This document shows positions 41,588-48,948 of a stretch of 64,000 bases of DNA, piece by piece (positions within the stretch are counted from its first letter, which is position 1; the number at the start of each line of letters is the position of its first letter). The stretch covers positions 124,001 to 188,000 of the forward strand of contig NZ_JBNFTW010000001.1 of NCBI RefSeq assembly GCF_049943955.1. Direction: 5' to 3'. The notes below the pieces were generated by a model that searched no databases, was not told where the DNA came from, and worked only from the letters and a program-made list of their open reading frames with translations. The position numbers were made by a program, and so were the translations under genes. This DNA is from Desulfosporosinus sp049943955. GTDB taxonomy: Bacteria; Bacillota; Desulfitobacteriia; Desulfitobacteriales; Desulfitobacteriaceae.

Positions 41588-41617
41588 TTGACAAATGACA
41601 TGATCGGATGCTAAAAT
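41588..41617 (+). promoter_or_regulatory. Promoter of rplU
   Basis: TTGACA (41588-41593), 18-base spacer, TAAAAT (41612-41617). A second TATAAT with TGG extension lies at 41474-41479. Confidence 0.75.
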
Positions 41618-41624
41618 AACTAAA

Positions 41625-41731
41625 TGTGGTGACTTCTCACCGCAACCGCTCAAATCAGGTATTAACAGGCTTTTAAGATTCGAAGCCGGCCTGCAATGGC
41701 GAGTCTAGGGTATGGGAGGTGTAATGTAATT
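41625..41731 (+). ncRNA. L21 leader RNA region
   Basis: The stretch between the promoter and rplU has GTGGTGACTTCTCACCGC (hairpin) and AAGCCGGCCTGCAATGGCGAG, in the place where Firmicutes carry the ribosomal L21 autoregulatory leader. The features seen are consistent with that leader, but the consensus was judged from memory. Confidence 0.55.
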
Positions 41732-42043
41732 ATGTACGCAGTAATTGAAACCGGCGGCAAACAGTTTAAAGTCCAAGAAGGCGACGAGATTCTCGTTGAG
41801 AAATTGGAAGCGAATGTTGGAGATACGGTGACCATTGACAAAGTTCTGCTCTTGGAAAAAGAGGGTGTTGTCAAAGTTGGTACTCCTGTTGTAGCAGGTG
41901 CTAGCGCAGTGCTTAAAGTTGTAGAGCACGGCAAAGGGGCGAAAGTTATTGTTTTCAAATATAAGGCGAAGAAAAACTATCGTCGTAAACAAGGACATCG
42001 TCAACCTTACACAAAAGTTCTCGTCGAAGCACTCCAAGCCTAA
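41732..42043 (+). CDS. rplU: Ribosomal protein L21
   Basis: 103 residues from the ATG at 41732, 10 bases after GGGAGGTG; the upstream in-frame codons are leader sequence. The start MYAVIETGGKQFKVQEGDE and the C-terminal KKNYRRKQGHRQPYT are unmistakable for L21, a 23S rRNA-binding protein of the large subunit. First gene of rplU-prp-rpmA, followed by the spo0B-like gene and obgE, the conserved order in Bacillota. Confidence 0.98.
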   Translation: MYAVIETGGKQFKVQEGDEILVEKLEANVGDTVTIDKVLLLEKEGVVKVGTPVVAGASAVLKVVEHGKGAKVIVFKYKAKKNYRRKQGHRQPYTKVLVEALQA

Positions 42044-42056
42044 AGGAGAAGAGGGA

Positions 42057-42395
42057 ATTCGTTTCCTGGTTTGGCTGGATGAGCAGAAGCGGATTCGCGG
42101 TTTTGAGATCTCCGGTCATTCCGGATACGCCGAAGCAGGTCAAGATATTGTCTGTGCAGGGGTTTCCGCTCTGAGTATTGCTGCTGCCAATGGTTTGGAA
42201 CATTTTCTTTCTCAGGCTCCTCAGGTGCAGGAAGACGAAGGTTTTCTTTCTTGTCAGCTGAAAGGAATTTCTGAGCAGGAACTGGATCAGGCGCAGTGGA
42301 TACTGCAAACCTTAAAGCTTGGTATCGAACAAATAGAAGCGGTCTACGGGCCGGCATATATATTAATTGATCAAAGGAGGTGGACTCCATGTTAA
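42057..42395 (+). CDS. prp: Ribosomal-processing cysteine protease Prp, apparent ATT start
   Basis: 112 residues. No ATG, GTG or TTG occurs near the conserved N-terminus; the ATT at 42057 stands exactly 8 bases after AAAGGAG and gives RFLVWLDEQKRIRGFEISGH, the normal beginning of the family. Catalytic pair: His in ISGHSGYAEAGQ and Cys in DIVCAGVSAL. Prp cleaves the N-terminal extension of ribosomal protein L27 in Firmicutes and others lacking the Gram-negative form of L27. The substrate gene follows with a 7-base overlap and indeed encodes such an extension. A frame reaching back into rplU exists but has no ribosome site. Confidence 0.85.
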   Translation: MRFLVWLDEQKRIRGFEISGHSGYAEAGQDIVCAGVSALSIAAANGLEHFLSQAPQVQEDEGFLSCQLKGISEQELDQAQWILQTLKLGIEQIEAVYGPAYILIDQRRWTPC

Positions 42396-42694
42396 ACATG
42401 AATCTGCAGCTCTTTGCCCATAAAAAAGGGGTAGGTAGTTCCAGAAACGGCCGGGACAGTAATGCCCAACGTCTTGGGTTAAAACGAGGCGACGGACAAT
42501 TCGTTACAGCCGGAACAATTATCGTTCGCCAACGGGGAACGAAGTTCCATCCCGCTAAAAATTGCGGCATTGGTAAAGATGATACCTTATTTGCACTCAT
42601 TGATGGTTATGTTAAATTTGAGCATAAAGACAGGGTGCACAAACAAGTGAGCGTTTATGCGGAACGCAAAACACCGGTGGTTGCTGCAAAATAA
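42389..42694 (+). CDS. rpmA: Ribosomal protein L27 with Prp-cleavable leader
   Basis: 101 residues from ATG 42389, 7 bases after AAAGGAGG. The protein starts MLNMNLQLFAHKKGVGSSRN: residues up to Phe9-Ala10 are the extension that Prp removes (consensus ...QFFA before HKKG), and HKKG begins mature L27, whose N-terminus reaches the peptidyl-transferase centre. The remaining body (RLGVKRGDGQ-like LGLKRGDGQFVTAG, GTKFHPAKNCG) is typical. Thus this window holds both the protease and its substrate. Confidence 0.98.
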   Translation: MLNMNLQLFAHKKGVGSSRNGRDSNAQRLGLKRGDGQFVTAGTIIVRQRGTKFHPAKNCGIGKDDTLFALIDGYVKFEHKDRVHKQVSVYAERKTPVVAAK

Positions 42695-42708
42695 GCTGTT
42701 TCCCTTAC

Positions 42709-42735
42709 GCCCCTGGGATTTCCCCAGGGGCTTTC
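42709..42735 (+). terminator. Terminator after rpmA
   Basis: GCCCCTGGG (42709-42717), loop, CCCAGGGGC (42723-42731), then TTTC. Confidence 0.7.
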
Positions 42736-42916
42736 TATGCTCGGCATAAGCCGAGTTTTCTTTATACTATCGAAAAGTATAACTCTAGTTGTATACTGCA
42801 AGAAGAGTTAATATGTGCGAAGACAGTGTCTTCGTCTTCTAGTATAAGTGCAACTAGGCAGCCGCCTGTCACGTCTTTTTATACATACATAAATATATGG
42901 TAAAACTTAACGCTGA
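42736..42916 (+). other. Spacer with small hairpins
   Basis: No gene. CTCGGCATAAGCCGAG is a short perfect hairpin near 42,738, and CTAGTTGTATA/TATAAGTGCAACTAG is an imperfect inverted repeat spanning about 42,785-42,857. Confidence 0.4.
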
Positions 42917-42998
42917 TTTATCCAATCGTAAGACTTCCGTTTCAAAAAGTGGGAGAGGTTTCTATGCCTTGTTCAGCATTCGCTGAATGAGTTCACTG
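42917..42998 (+). repeat. Palindromic interspersed repeat, copy C
   Basis: TTTATCCAATCGTAAGACTT, hairpin CTTCCGTTTCAAAAAGTGGGAG, then TTCAGC-attc-GCTGAA and the right end TGAGTTCACTG. With copy D it defines the likely full unit of about 75-82 bases. Confidence 0.75.
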
Positions 42999-43034
42999 GG
43001 AACAAAAAGTTACCAATGAGAGGAAAGGATGATA

Positions 43035-43541
43035 ATGTCTGAACTTGAACATCAGTTATTAGCGGAGATGGTCCAGTGGTATCGTCTGCAGCGGCATGAT
43101 TTTTTTAACCACTGGCAGGTCGTGATGGGGAATATACAGCTCCAGCAGCCGGAGAAGGCCCTTGCCTATATCCACGAAGTGATCAAGCCTCAAGAGGAGC
43201 AGAAGATTGGCCAAATTCCAGTCCCGGTGCTTTCGGCAATCCTGCTCAGCTGGGTCATTCACCTTAGGCAGCTTAATATTACGACCTCTTTGAGTTTTCC
43301 GGACGAGATGCGGCTGGAGGATTTTTGGCAGGATCATTGGCAAAAAGAATATGGAGAGAGCTTATTCGGGTACACTAGAGAGTGTTTGGAGAAGGTACAG
43401 CAGTATAACGGATTGCCGGATTTGAATTCGGAGGTCTATTTATTTGAAGAGAACGAAGGCTTTTCTTGCCAGTTTATTCTGGAGGATGAAGAAAAAGTGC
43501 TCTTTGAGAAGATGAGTTATTTTGGGATACAAGGAGAATAG
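43035..43541 (+). CDS. Spo0B-like phosphotransferase/sensor protein
   Basis: 168 residues from ATG 43035 (an ATG two codons earlier sits too near the ribosome site GAGGAAAGG). The N-terminal helix contains LQRHDFFNHWQVVMGNIQL: the R-H-D-F-x-N-H pattern of Spo0B_a/DHp-type helices with the phosphorylatable His near residue 20. A second helix and a small C-terminal domain with YLFEENEGFSCQFIL follow. No HATPase motifs. In Bacillus spo0B lies directly before obg, as here. In Clostridia the classical Spo0 phosphorelay is thought to be absent, so the role is open; sporulation signalling is only a guess. Confidence 0.8.
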   Translation: MSELEHQLLAEMVQWYRLQRHDFFNHWQVVMGNIQLQQPEKALAYIHEVIKPQEEQKIGQIPVPVLSAILLSWVIHLRQLNITTSLSFPDEMRLEDFWQDHWQKEYGESLFGYTRECLEKVQQYNGLPDLNSEVYLFEENEGFSCQFILEDEEKVLFEKMSYFGIQGE

Positions 43542-43543
43542 CC

Positions 43544-44818
43544 ATGTCGTTATTTTATGATCGAGCAAAGATTTATGTCAAGGGAGGCGACGGCGGAGCA
43601 GGTGCAGTTGCCTTTCGCCGGGAGAAATATGTGCCGGAAGGCGGTCCCAGCGGCGGAGACGGTGGCCGGGGCGGCGATGTTGTTTTTGTCGGTGATGAGG
43701 GTATGAGTACTCTGGTGGATTTTCGCTATAAACGCCATTATAAAGGGGATCGGGGCGAGCATGGACAGTCGAAGAATATGACCGGAAAAAGTGCTGACGA
43801 TGTGGTTCTGCGTGTTCCTGTGGGCACAGTAGTTTTGGATGATGACAACGGGAATGTTATTGCCGATATTACGGAACATGGCCAACGGGTGATCGTTGCT
43901 GCCGGCGGCAGAGGGGGCCGGGGAAATGCCCGCTTTATGAGCAATACGAACAAGGCTCCTACCCTGGCAGAGAATGGCGAACCGGGCGAGGAGCGCTGGC
44001 TGAGATTAGAATTAAAACTCCTGGCAGACGTGGGATTGGTGGGATTCCCCAATGTGGGGAAATCTACCTTGATTTCTAAAGTTTCAGCCGCCAAGCCTAA
44101 GATTGCTGATTACCATTTCACAACTCTTGTGCCGAATCTCGGGGTTGTTGAGCTCGAAGACGGACTGAGTTTTGTTATGGCAGATATTCCGGGCCTGATT
44201 GAAGGTGCCCATACCGGAGCGGGATTGGGCCATGAATTTTTGCGGCATACGGAGAGAACTCGCCTGATTCTGCATGTCCTGGATATTTCCGGGTCGGAAG
44301 AACGAGACCCCCTGGAGGATTTTAGTATTATTCAGAAGGAGCTTAGACTGTATAGTCCGGCCCTGGCTGAACGTCCTCTTTTGATTGCAGCCAATAAAAT
44401 GGATATTCCGGGTGCGGAAGAAAATCTTCAGCGTCTCAAAGATGAGCTGGAGGAAGGGCAGGAAGTTTTCCCTATCTCCGCGGCAACGGGTGAAGGACTG
44501 CAAGCCTTAATTTATCGGATTGCTCAACTTTTGCCGGATATTCCGATGCCGGAAATTACAAACTATGATGAGGAACATTTAGTAACGAAAGCTGAGCCGG
44601 AAAAACGCTTCGAAATTATTAAAGACAATGATCATTATCTGATCACAGGAAAAGAAATCGAGAAACATGTGGCCATGACGCTGTTTGACCATGAAGAGAG
44701 TGTTTACCGTTTTCAAAATATCTTAAAAGCCATGGGGGTTGACGATGCTCTGCGTGAAGCGGGTATTAAAGAGGGAGACAGCGTGGAGATTGCGGGAGTA
44801 ACCTTTGAATGGGAGTAG
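43544..44818 (+). CDS. obgE: GTPase Obg (ObgE/CgtA)
   Basis: 424 residues, ATG behind AAGGAGAA, 2 bases after the previous stop. N-terminal glycine-rich Obg domain (residues 1-158: KGGDGGAGAVAFRREKYVPE, GPSGGDGGRGGDV), central G domain with G1 GFPNVGKSTLI, G2/switch DYHFTTLVPNLG, G3 DIPGLIEG and G4 NKMD, and the C-terminal OCT domain (about 345-424). Essential GTPase in late 50S assembly and stress control; in Bacillus it is also needed for sporulation phosphorelay activation. Full length for the family in Firmicutes. Confidence 0.97.
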   Translation: MSLFYDRAKIYVKGGDGGAGAVAFRREKYVPEGGPSGGDGGRGGDVVFVGDEGMSTLVDFRYKRHYKGDRGEHGQSKNMTGKSADDVVLRVPVGTVVLDDDNGNVIADITEHGQRVIVAAGGRGGRGNARFMSNTNKAPTLAENGEPGEERWLRLELKLLADVGLVGFPNVGKSTLISKVSAAKPKIADYHFTTLVPNLGVVELEDGLSFVMADIPGLIEGAHTGAGLGHEFLRHTERTRLILHVLDISGSEERDPLEDFSIIQKELRLYSPALAERPLLIAANKMDIPGAEENLQRLKDELEEGQEVFPISAATGEGLQALIYRIAQLLPDIPMPEITNYDEEHLVTKAEPEKRFEIIKDNDHYLITGKEIEKHVAMTLFDHEESVYRFQNILKAMGVDDALREAGIKEGDSVEIAGVTFEWE

Positions 44819-44854
44819 GCAGCAACAAGAATTTGGACCTTTGGAGGTAATACT

Positions 44855-46108
44855 GTGAAGAGACGTCTCTGGTGGGGAATAGGAATCGTAGTTGTTCTTC
44901 TGACGGCTGGCGGCTGGTGGTTTTGGCGAAATGCTCAGACACCACTGAAAGTCAGTGCCGGCAAAGTATCTCCGATTTCGATGCAGGAGGACATTTATGC
45001 CACGGGAAGTGTTGTTCCTGATTCGCGCCAGGATGTGTATGCCTTAAACCCCGGTCTTGTTGCCAAGGTCGCAGTTAAGGCTGGAGACTCTGTCAAAACC
45101 GGTCAGGACCTGGTCGCTCTTGATCAGACTTTGGCCAATGCCCAAGTCGCTCAGGCTCAAGCGAATGTTGATGCGGCGCAGGCCGCTGTCAATGCTGCCC
45201 AAGGTAATGTAACAGATTTGAAGCAAGCTCAGAATGCTGTTCAAAGCTCTGCAGCCACTGCCGGAGCCGCACAAGCGGGTGTCGGTACTGTTAATATCAG
45301 TGGAACGGTTGGCGGAAATATTAGCGGTGATACTGTGAATGCCGGCAGCAATCCGGCAGCAGCGGGTTCAGTGGTTCCAAGTGCTTTGTCAAGCAGCGGC
45401 CTGGGAGGTTCTGTTCACCAGGCTGAAGGGGCTCTGGCCCAGAGCCAGGCCGGATTAAAGCAGGCCCGGGAAGCCTTGCAGGTTGCTCAGGTCCAAAGAG
45501 ACCAATTAACCTACAAGTCGACCCTTGACGGGACAGCTCTTGAGGTCAATGCTCAGGCCGGGAATCCGGCACCGGTCCAGCAGCCCTTAGTGGTAGTAGC
45601 GGATCTGAAGCATATGAATGTGCAATTGCAGCTCAATGAAATGGACGCCGCTAAGCTCAAGGTCGGCGGGAAAGTGACAGTAACCAGCAAGACTTTGGGA
45701 AGCACTTCTCTGACGGGAGTTGTTGCTAAAATCGCACCTGAGGCGGTCATTCAGCCATCTGCTCAGGGAAACAATTCTCCGACCGTGGCGGTGACGGTCC
45801 GTTTGGATCAAGCGCCTGCTATGATGAAGCCGGGTTATTCCGTAACAGTCCAGGCTATTGTGGCCACGAAAAAGAATGTTCTGGCGGTTCCTCTGGAATC
45901 TTTATTTCAGGAGGGAAGCAAGAATTACGTCTATCGTATTCAGAACGGGCTCCTTCAAAAGACGGAGGTCAAGGTGGGGATCGGCAATGATACCGATCAG
46001 GAGATTACCGCTGGGCTTAAATCCGGGGATCTGATTGTTCTCAATCCTACGAATCAACTTTCCGAAGGCCAGGCTGTAACTCCCGATTGGGGGAGTGAAG
46101 GAGCATGA
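44855..46108 (+). CDS. MacA/HlyD-like membrane-fusion protein
   Basis: 417 residues, GTG start with TTTGGAGGTAA. N-terminal span (about 5-24), first lipoyl half (NPGLVAKVAVKAGDSVKTGQ), an Ala/Gln-rich hairpin broken by a Gly/Ser/Asn-rich insertion (about 135-185), second lipoyl half and barrel (VQLQLNEMDAAKLKVGGKV), and the MacA-type end (VPLESLFQEGSKNYVYRI, SEGQAVTP). The stop overlaps the ATG of a MacB-like permease. Such proteins work with ABC exporters of the MacB/YknYZ type. The ATPase expected between them is missing. Confidence 0.87.
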   Translation: MKRRLWWGIGIVVVLLTAGGWWFWRNAQTPLKVSAGKVSPISMQEDIYATGSVVPDSRQDVYALNPGLVAKVAVKAGDSVKTGQDLVALDQTLANAQVAQAQANVDAAQAAVNAAQGNVTDLKQAQNAVQSSAATAGAAQAGVGTVNISGTVGGNISGDTVNAGSNPAAAGSVVPSALSSSGLGGSVHQAEGALAQSQAGLKQAREALQVAQVQRDQLTYKSTLDGTALEVNAQAGNPAPVQQPLVVVADLKHMNVQLQLNEMDAAKLKVGGKVTVTSKTLGSTSLTGVVAKIAPEAVIQPSAQGNNSPTVAVTVRLDQAPAMMKPGYSVTVQAIVATKKNVLAVPLESLFQEGSKNYVYRIQNGLLQKTEVKVGIGNDTDQEITAGLKSGDLIVLNPTNQLSEGQAVTPDWGSEGA

Positions 46109-47304
46109 GTCTGTATGAGGCCTTGCGGGGAGCCCTGTTTAGTTTGCGGACCAACAAGCTGAGGTCAGGTCTGACTATGTTGGGTATTGTCATAGGAATT
46201 GCTGCTGTTATTGCGGTGGTGACCATCGGTTTGGGCGGCAAGGCGGCCATAATGCAGGAAATGGAAAAGAGCGGCGTCAATCTCTTTGTCTTGTACCCGA
46301 AATCTGTTAGCCAAACGGCACAATCTGAGGATAACGGCTTGACCCTGCAGGACTGTGAAACTTTAAAAAGGTCTTTACCCCAAGTAAAGACGCTGCTTCC
46401 GGCAAGTGTTAACTATGCTGCTTTGGAAGTCAATCAAAAAAATTCCTCGGCCATGATCGTGGGAACAACCTCGGAATTCGCCGGTTTGCGCAGTCGGGAT
46501 GTGGCCTTGGGACGTTTTTTCTCCGGGGAGGAATATGAAGCGGAACGCCGCGTTGTGGTCATAGATCAAAGTTTGGCTGATACGTTGTTTGGAGCCGGTA
46601 ACCCTTTGGGACAGCAGGTGATGATCCAAAACGTTCCTTGCAGAGTTATCGGTGTTCTGGCTAAAGATACCTCGGCCTTTTCCCAGTTTGAAGTAGGTCC
46701 TCAGAATTCCTATGCCTATGTTCCCTGGGGGACTTGGACGGATATTTTCCAATCGACTCGGGTTGACCAATTAGAGGGTGCAACATATCAGGAATCTGAT
46801 CTGGACAGCGTAATTTCCAGAGCGAAAGGCATTCTGAATGTGCGCCATGGAACGACTGATCAGTATGAGGCCTATAATGTCCAGCAGTTAGTAAAGTCTG
46901 CCGATAAAATTACGCAAATTTTAACGAGTATCATTGGCTTGGTCGCCGGGATTTCGCTGCTGGTCGGCGGGATTGGAATCATGAATATTATGCTGGTGTC
47001 GGTGACGGAACGGACGCATGAAATAGGCTTGCGGAAAGCTGTCGGGGCCAAAGAGCGCGATATTTTGCTGCAATTTCTCTTGGAGGCGATTGTTTTAGCG
47101 CTGACGGGAGGCATTGTGGGGATTGCCCTGGGTGTGGGAAGTGCACTGACGGCGGCGAATCTTTTAAACTGGCCGCCTTTGTTATCCGGATGGGCGATTC
47201 TCTTTGCCGTGACGTTTTCCTTGGCAGTCGGACTTTTCTTCGGCTATTATCCGGCGTTACAAGCAGCAAAACTTGAACCGATTACAGCTTTGCGATATGA
47301 ATGA
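46105..47304 (+). CDS. MacB/FtsX-like ABC transporter permease
   Basis: 399 residues, ATG overlapping the adaptor stop (ATGA). Topology: one N-terminal span (MLGIVIGIAAVIAVVTIGLG, about 27-46), a large extracytoplasmic MacB-PCD domain (about 50-270), then three C-terminal spans with GLVAGISLLVGGIGIMNIMLVS, the coupling sequence TERTHEIGLRKAVGAKERDIL and a final LEPITALRYE. This is the YknZ/MacB type VII ABC permease pattern without the fused nucleotide-binding domain. The matching ATPase must be supplied from another locus. Function (peptide, lipoprotein or antibiotic export, or mechanotransmission) is undetermined. Confidence 0.88.
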   Translation: MSLYEALRGALFSLRTNKLRSGLTMLGIVIGIAAVIAVVTIGLGGKAAIMQEMEKSGVNLFVLYPKSVSQTAQSEDNGLTLQDCETLKRSLPQVKTLLPASVNYAALEVNQKNSSAMIVGTTSEFAGLRSRDVALGRFFSGEEYEAERRVVVIDQSLADTLFGAGNPLGQQVMIQNVPCRVIGVLAKDTSAFSQFEVGPQNSYAYVPWGTWTDIFQSTRVDQLEGATYQESDLDSVISRAKGILNVRHGTTDQYEAYNVQQLVKSADKITQILTSIIGLVAGISLLVGGIGIMNIMLVSVTERTHEIGLRKAVGAKERDILLQFLLEAIVLALTGGIVGIALGVGSALTAANLLNWPPLLSGWAILFAVTFSLAVGLFFGYYPALQAAKLEPITALRYE

Positions 47305-47429
47305 CGCTTGAGTCCTTTCAGGGAAGATCCAGAATTACTTGAATTTTAGATATGTCAATAGGTTTTTCTGATTTTATTTGCTAAATGAAGAAGGAATAAA
47401 GGCGTTTTGTTAATTAAGGAGGAAACTTT

Positions 47430-47723
47430 GTGTTAAAAGGTAAGCAAAAACGTTATTTAAGGGCTATGGGTAATGAAATGGACCCAATTCTTCAAGTCGG
47501 TAAGGGAGGAATTGGGGAAAACGTCGTCACTCAGACCGATGAGGCCTTGGAGGCTCGTGAACTGATCAAGGGACGAGTCTTGCAAAATTGTTTGGAAGAC
47601 CCTAAGGGTGTGGCAGCTGATCTGGCTGAACAAACCGGGTCCGAACTAGTTCAAGTCATCGGCAGAAATTTTTTGCTTTACAGGCAGTCAAAAGAAAAGC
47701 CGCTCATTGTTTTGCCTGATTAG
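47430..47723 (+). CDS. yhbY: YhbY/CRM-domain RNA-binding protein
   Basis: 97 residues, GTG start behind AAGGAGGAAA. A single CRM domain: LKGKQKRYLRAMGNEMDPIL, the GKGGIGENVV loop (GxxG RNA-binding motif), EARELIKGRVLQN, and GRNFLLYRQSKEKP at the end. YhbY binds pre-50S ribosomal particles in E. coli and is found near obg in many Firmicutes, as here. Monocistronic with its own terminator. Confidence 0.95.
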   Translation: MLKGKQKRYLRAMGNEMDPILQVGKGGIGENVVTQTDEALEARELIKGRVLQNCLEDPKGVAADLAEQTGSELVQVIGRNFLLYRQSKEKPLIVLPD

Positions 47724-47763
47724 AGCTTATTGCATAGCTGTTCTGAAGGCTGCTAAAGACGTG

Positions 47764-47802
47764 AAAAAAGGTTTCTGGGGATTAGCCCCGAAACCTTTTT
47801 TT
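47764..47802 (+). terminator. Terminator after yhbY
   Basis: AAAAAAGGTTTC-TGGGG-attag-CCCC-GAAACCTTTTTTT: near-perfect stem, usable on both strands, between convergent yhbY and the SGNH hydrolase gene. Confidence 0.9.
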
Positions 47803-47812
47803 ATTGGCATTT

Positions 47813-48547
47813 TCATTTTACTTCATTAATCTTAGTTATTAATTGCTTGTATATGTAATTGGACATTAGCTTATATCCCTTGTCTTTAGGGTGAAGCCCG
47901 TCAGATAATACGGCAGCCAAATCAGTTTGATTCGTTGGGAAAGCGCTCCAGACATCCAATAAGTTTGCTCCATAACTTTTTGAAGCTAGGCTTATTTGCG
48001 ATCTTATTGCTTTAAATAAGGATTCATCAGAGGATACCATTGGGGGTTCAACTATACAGAAAATATCAGCATTTGGTGCTTTATTTTTAATGAGCTGGAT
48101 TAACTGAATGTATTTTAGGCAAAATTGATCAGGCGTATAATAGTTTCGATCATTTCTTCCTACACAAATAAAAACAGCATCTGTATTTTCTGCTATTTCA
48201 TCTGCTCTTTGCAAACAATAATCAACAAGGGTACCGGAAGAACCTTTGTTGTACCATAATATATTATGTGAATACATTGAGGTCAGAGAGGTGAAAAGAA
48301 TTGACTCCCATCCTGTTGTTGAAGGATCGGAAGCCCCTTGATTTACTGCGATGGAATCTCCAAGTATAACAACGTTAATGTTACTGGTTTTTAGCTTTTT
48401 AATTCCGGTTAAGGCAGGAGCTGCAGCAGTCGTTGAATTAACTGCGGTATTCTCTGTTGCTTGAACTTTATTTGGAGCGATAATACTTGATATGGTGATT
48501 AGTATTGCCAGGGACAAAACCATTGCTGTTCTATTTTTAATGTTCAT
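47813..48547 (-). CDS. Secreted SGNH/GDSL-family hydrolase
   Basis: 244 residues; ATG with AGAGAGAAACGAC upstream, a weak site. Sec signal peptide (about 1-30, cleavage near VQATEN). SGNH blocks are in order: block I VVILGDSIAVNQGA with the nucleophile Ser, the Gly of block II in WYNKGSSGTLV, block III VGRNDRN with Asn, and block V DGLHPKDKGY with Asp-x-x-His. Members are esterases/lipases or polysaccharide O-deacetylases; secretion suggests a substrate at the surface, possibly an acetylated polymer. Convergent to yhbY. Substrate unknown. Confidence 0.87.
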   Translation of the reverse strand: MNIKNRTAMVLSLAILITISSIIAPNKVQATENTAVNSTTAAAPALTGIKKLKTSNINVVILGDSIAVNQGASDPSTTGWESILFTSLTSMYSHNILWYNKGSSGTLVDYCLQRADEIAENTDAVFICVGRNDRNYYTPDQFCLKYIQLIQLIKNKAPNADIFCIVEPPMVSSDESLFKAIRSQISLASKSYGANLLDVWSAFPTNQTDLAAVLSDGLHPKDKGYKLMSNYIYKQLITKINEVK

Positions 48548-48744
48548 TAAGTCGTTTCTCTCTCTTTCTGGTACTAGAACCGGTCTACCTCATACCATTC
48601 TACCATAATGATCCCACAATTTTTCTGCGAAGTAAGGGGAAATTTGTCCAAAAAACAAAAACAGTCCCTCTTTATGAAGGATTCCTAATTAATAAAAGAA
48701 GTTATGGCTGTATTTAAAGTTTGCTAATGACTTGACAAAAGATC

Positions 48745-48772
48745 TTGATATCGATGCATTAACTGGTATAGT
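48745..48772 (+). promoter_or_regulatory. Promoter of the histidine-degradation operon
   Basis: TTGATA (48745-48750), 16-base spacer ending TGG, TATAGT (48767-48772). Predicted start near 48,780, giving a leader of about 170 bases. Confidence 0.55.
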
Positions 48773-48857
48773 AAGAGGGGAAAGTTTGGCAAATAATAAT
48801 GAAAGAAAATGGGGATAGTTGTTAGTTGATGAACCCTATGGAGCCGAAAAAGCCATT

Positions 48858-48927
48858 CGCTCGGAACGGACTCGCGGATGTGTTTTCGCTGCTGCGGTAG
48901 TAGACATGAAGGTGGGAATTCCGAGCG
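48858..48927 (+). promoter_or_regulatory. Leader stem-loop before hutU
   Basis: CGCTCGGAA (48858-48866) and TTCCGAGCG (48919-48927) are exact complements enclosing about 50 bases that can fold again (CGCGG..CTGCGG region). It ends 21 bases before the start codon and just before the ribosome site AAAAGGAGGG, so it could gate translation. No T-run. Confidence 0.5.
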
Positions 48928-48948
48928 GCCTAAAAAAGGAGGGTAATA

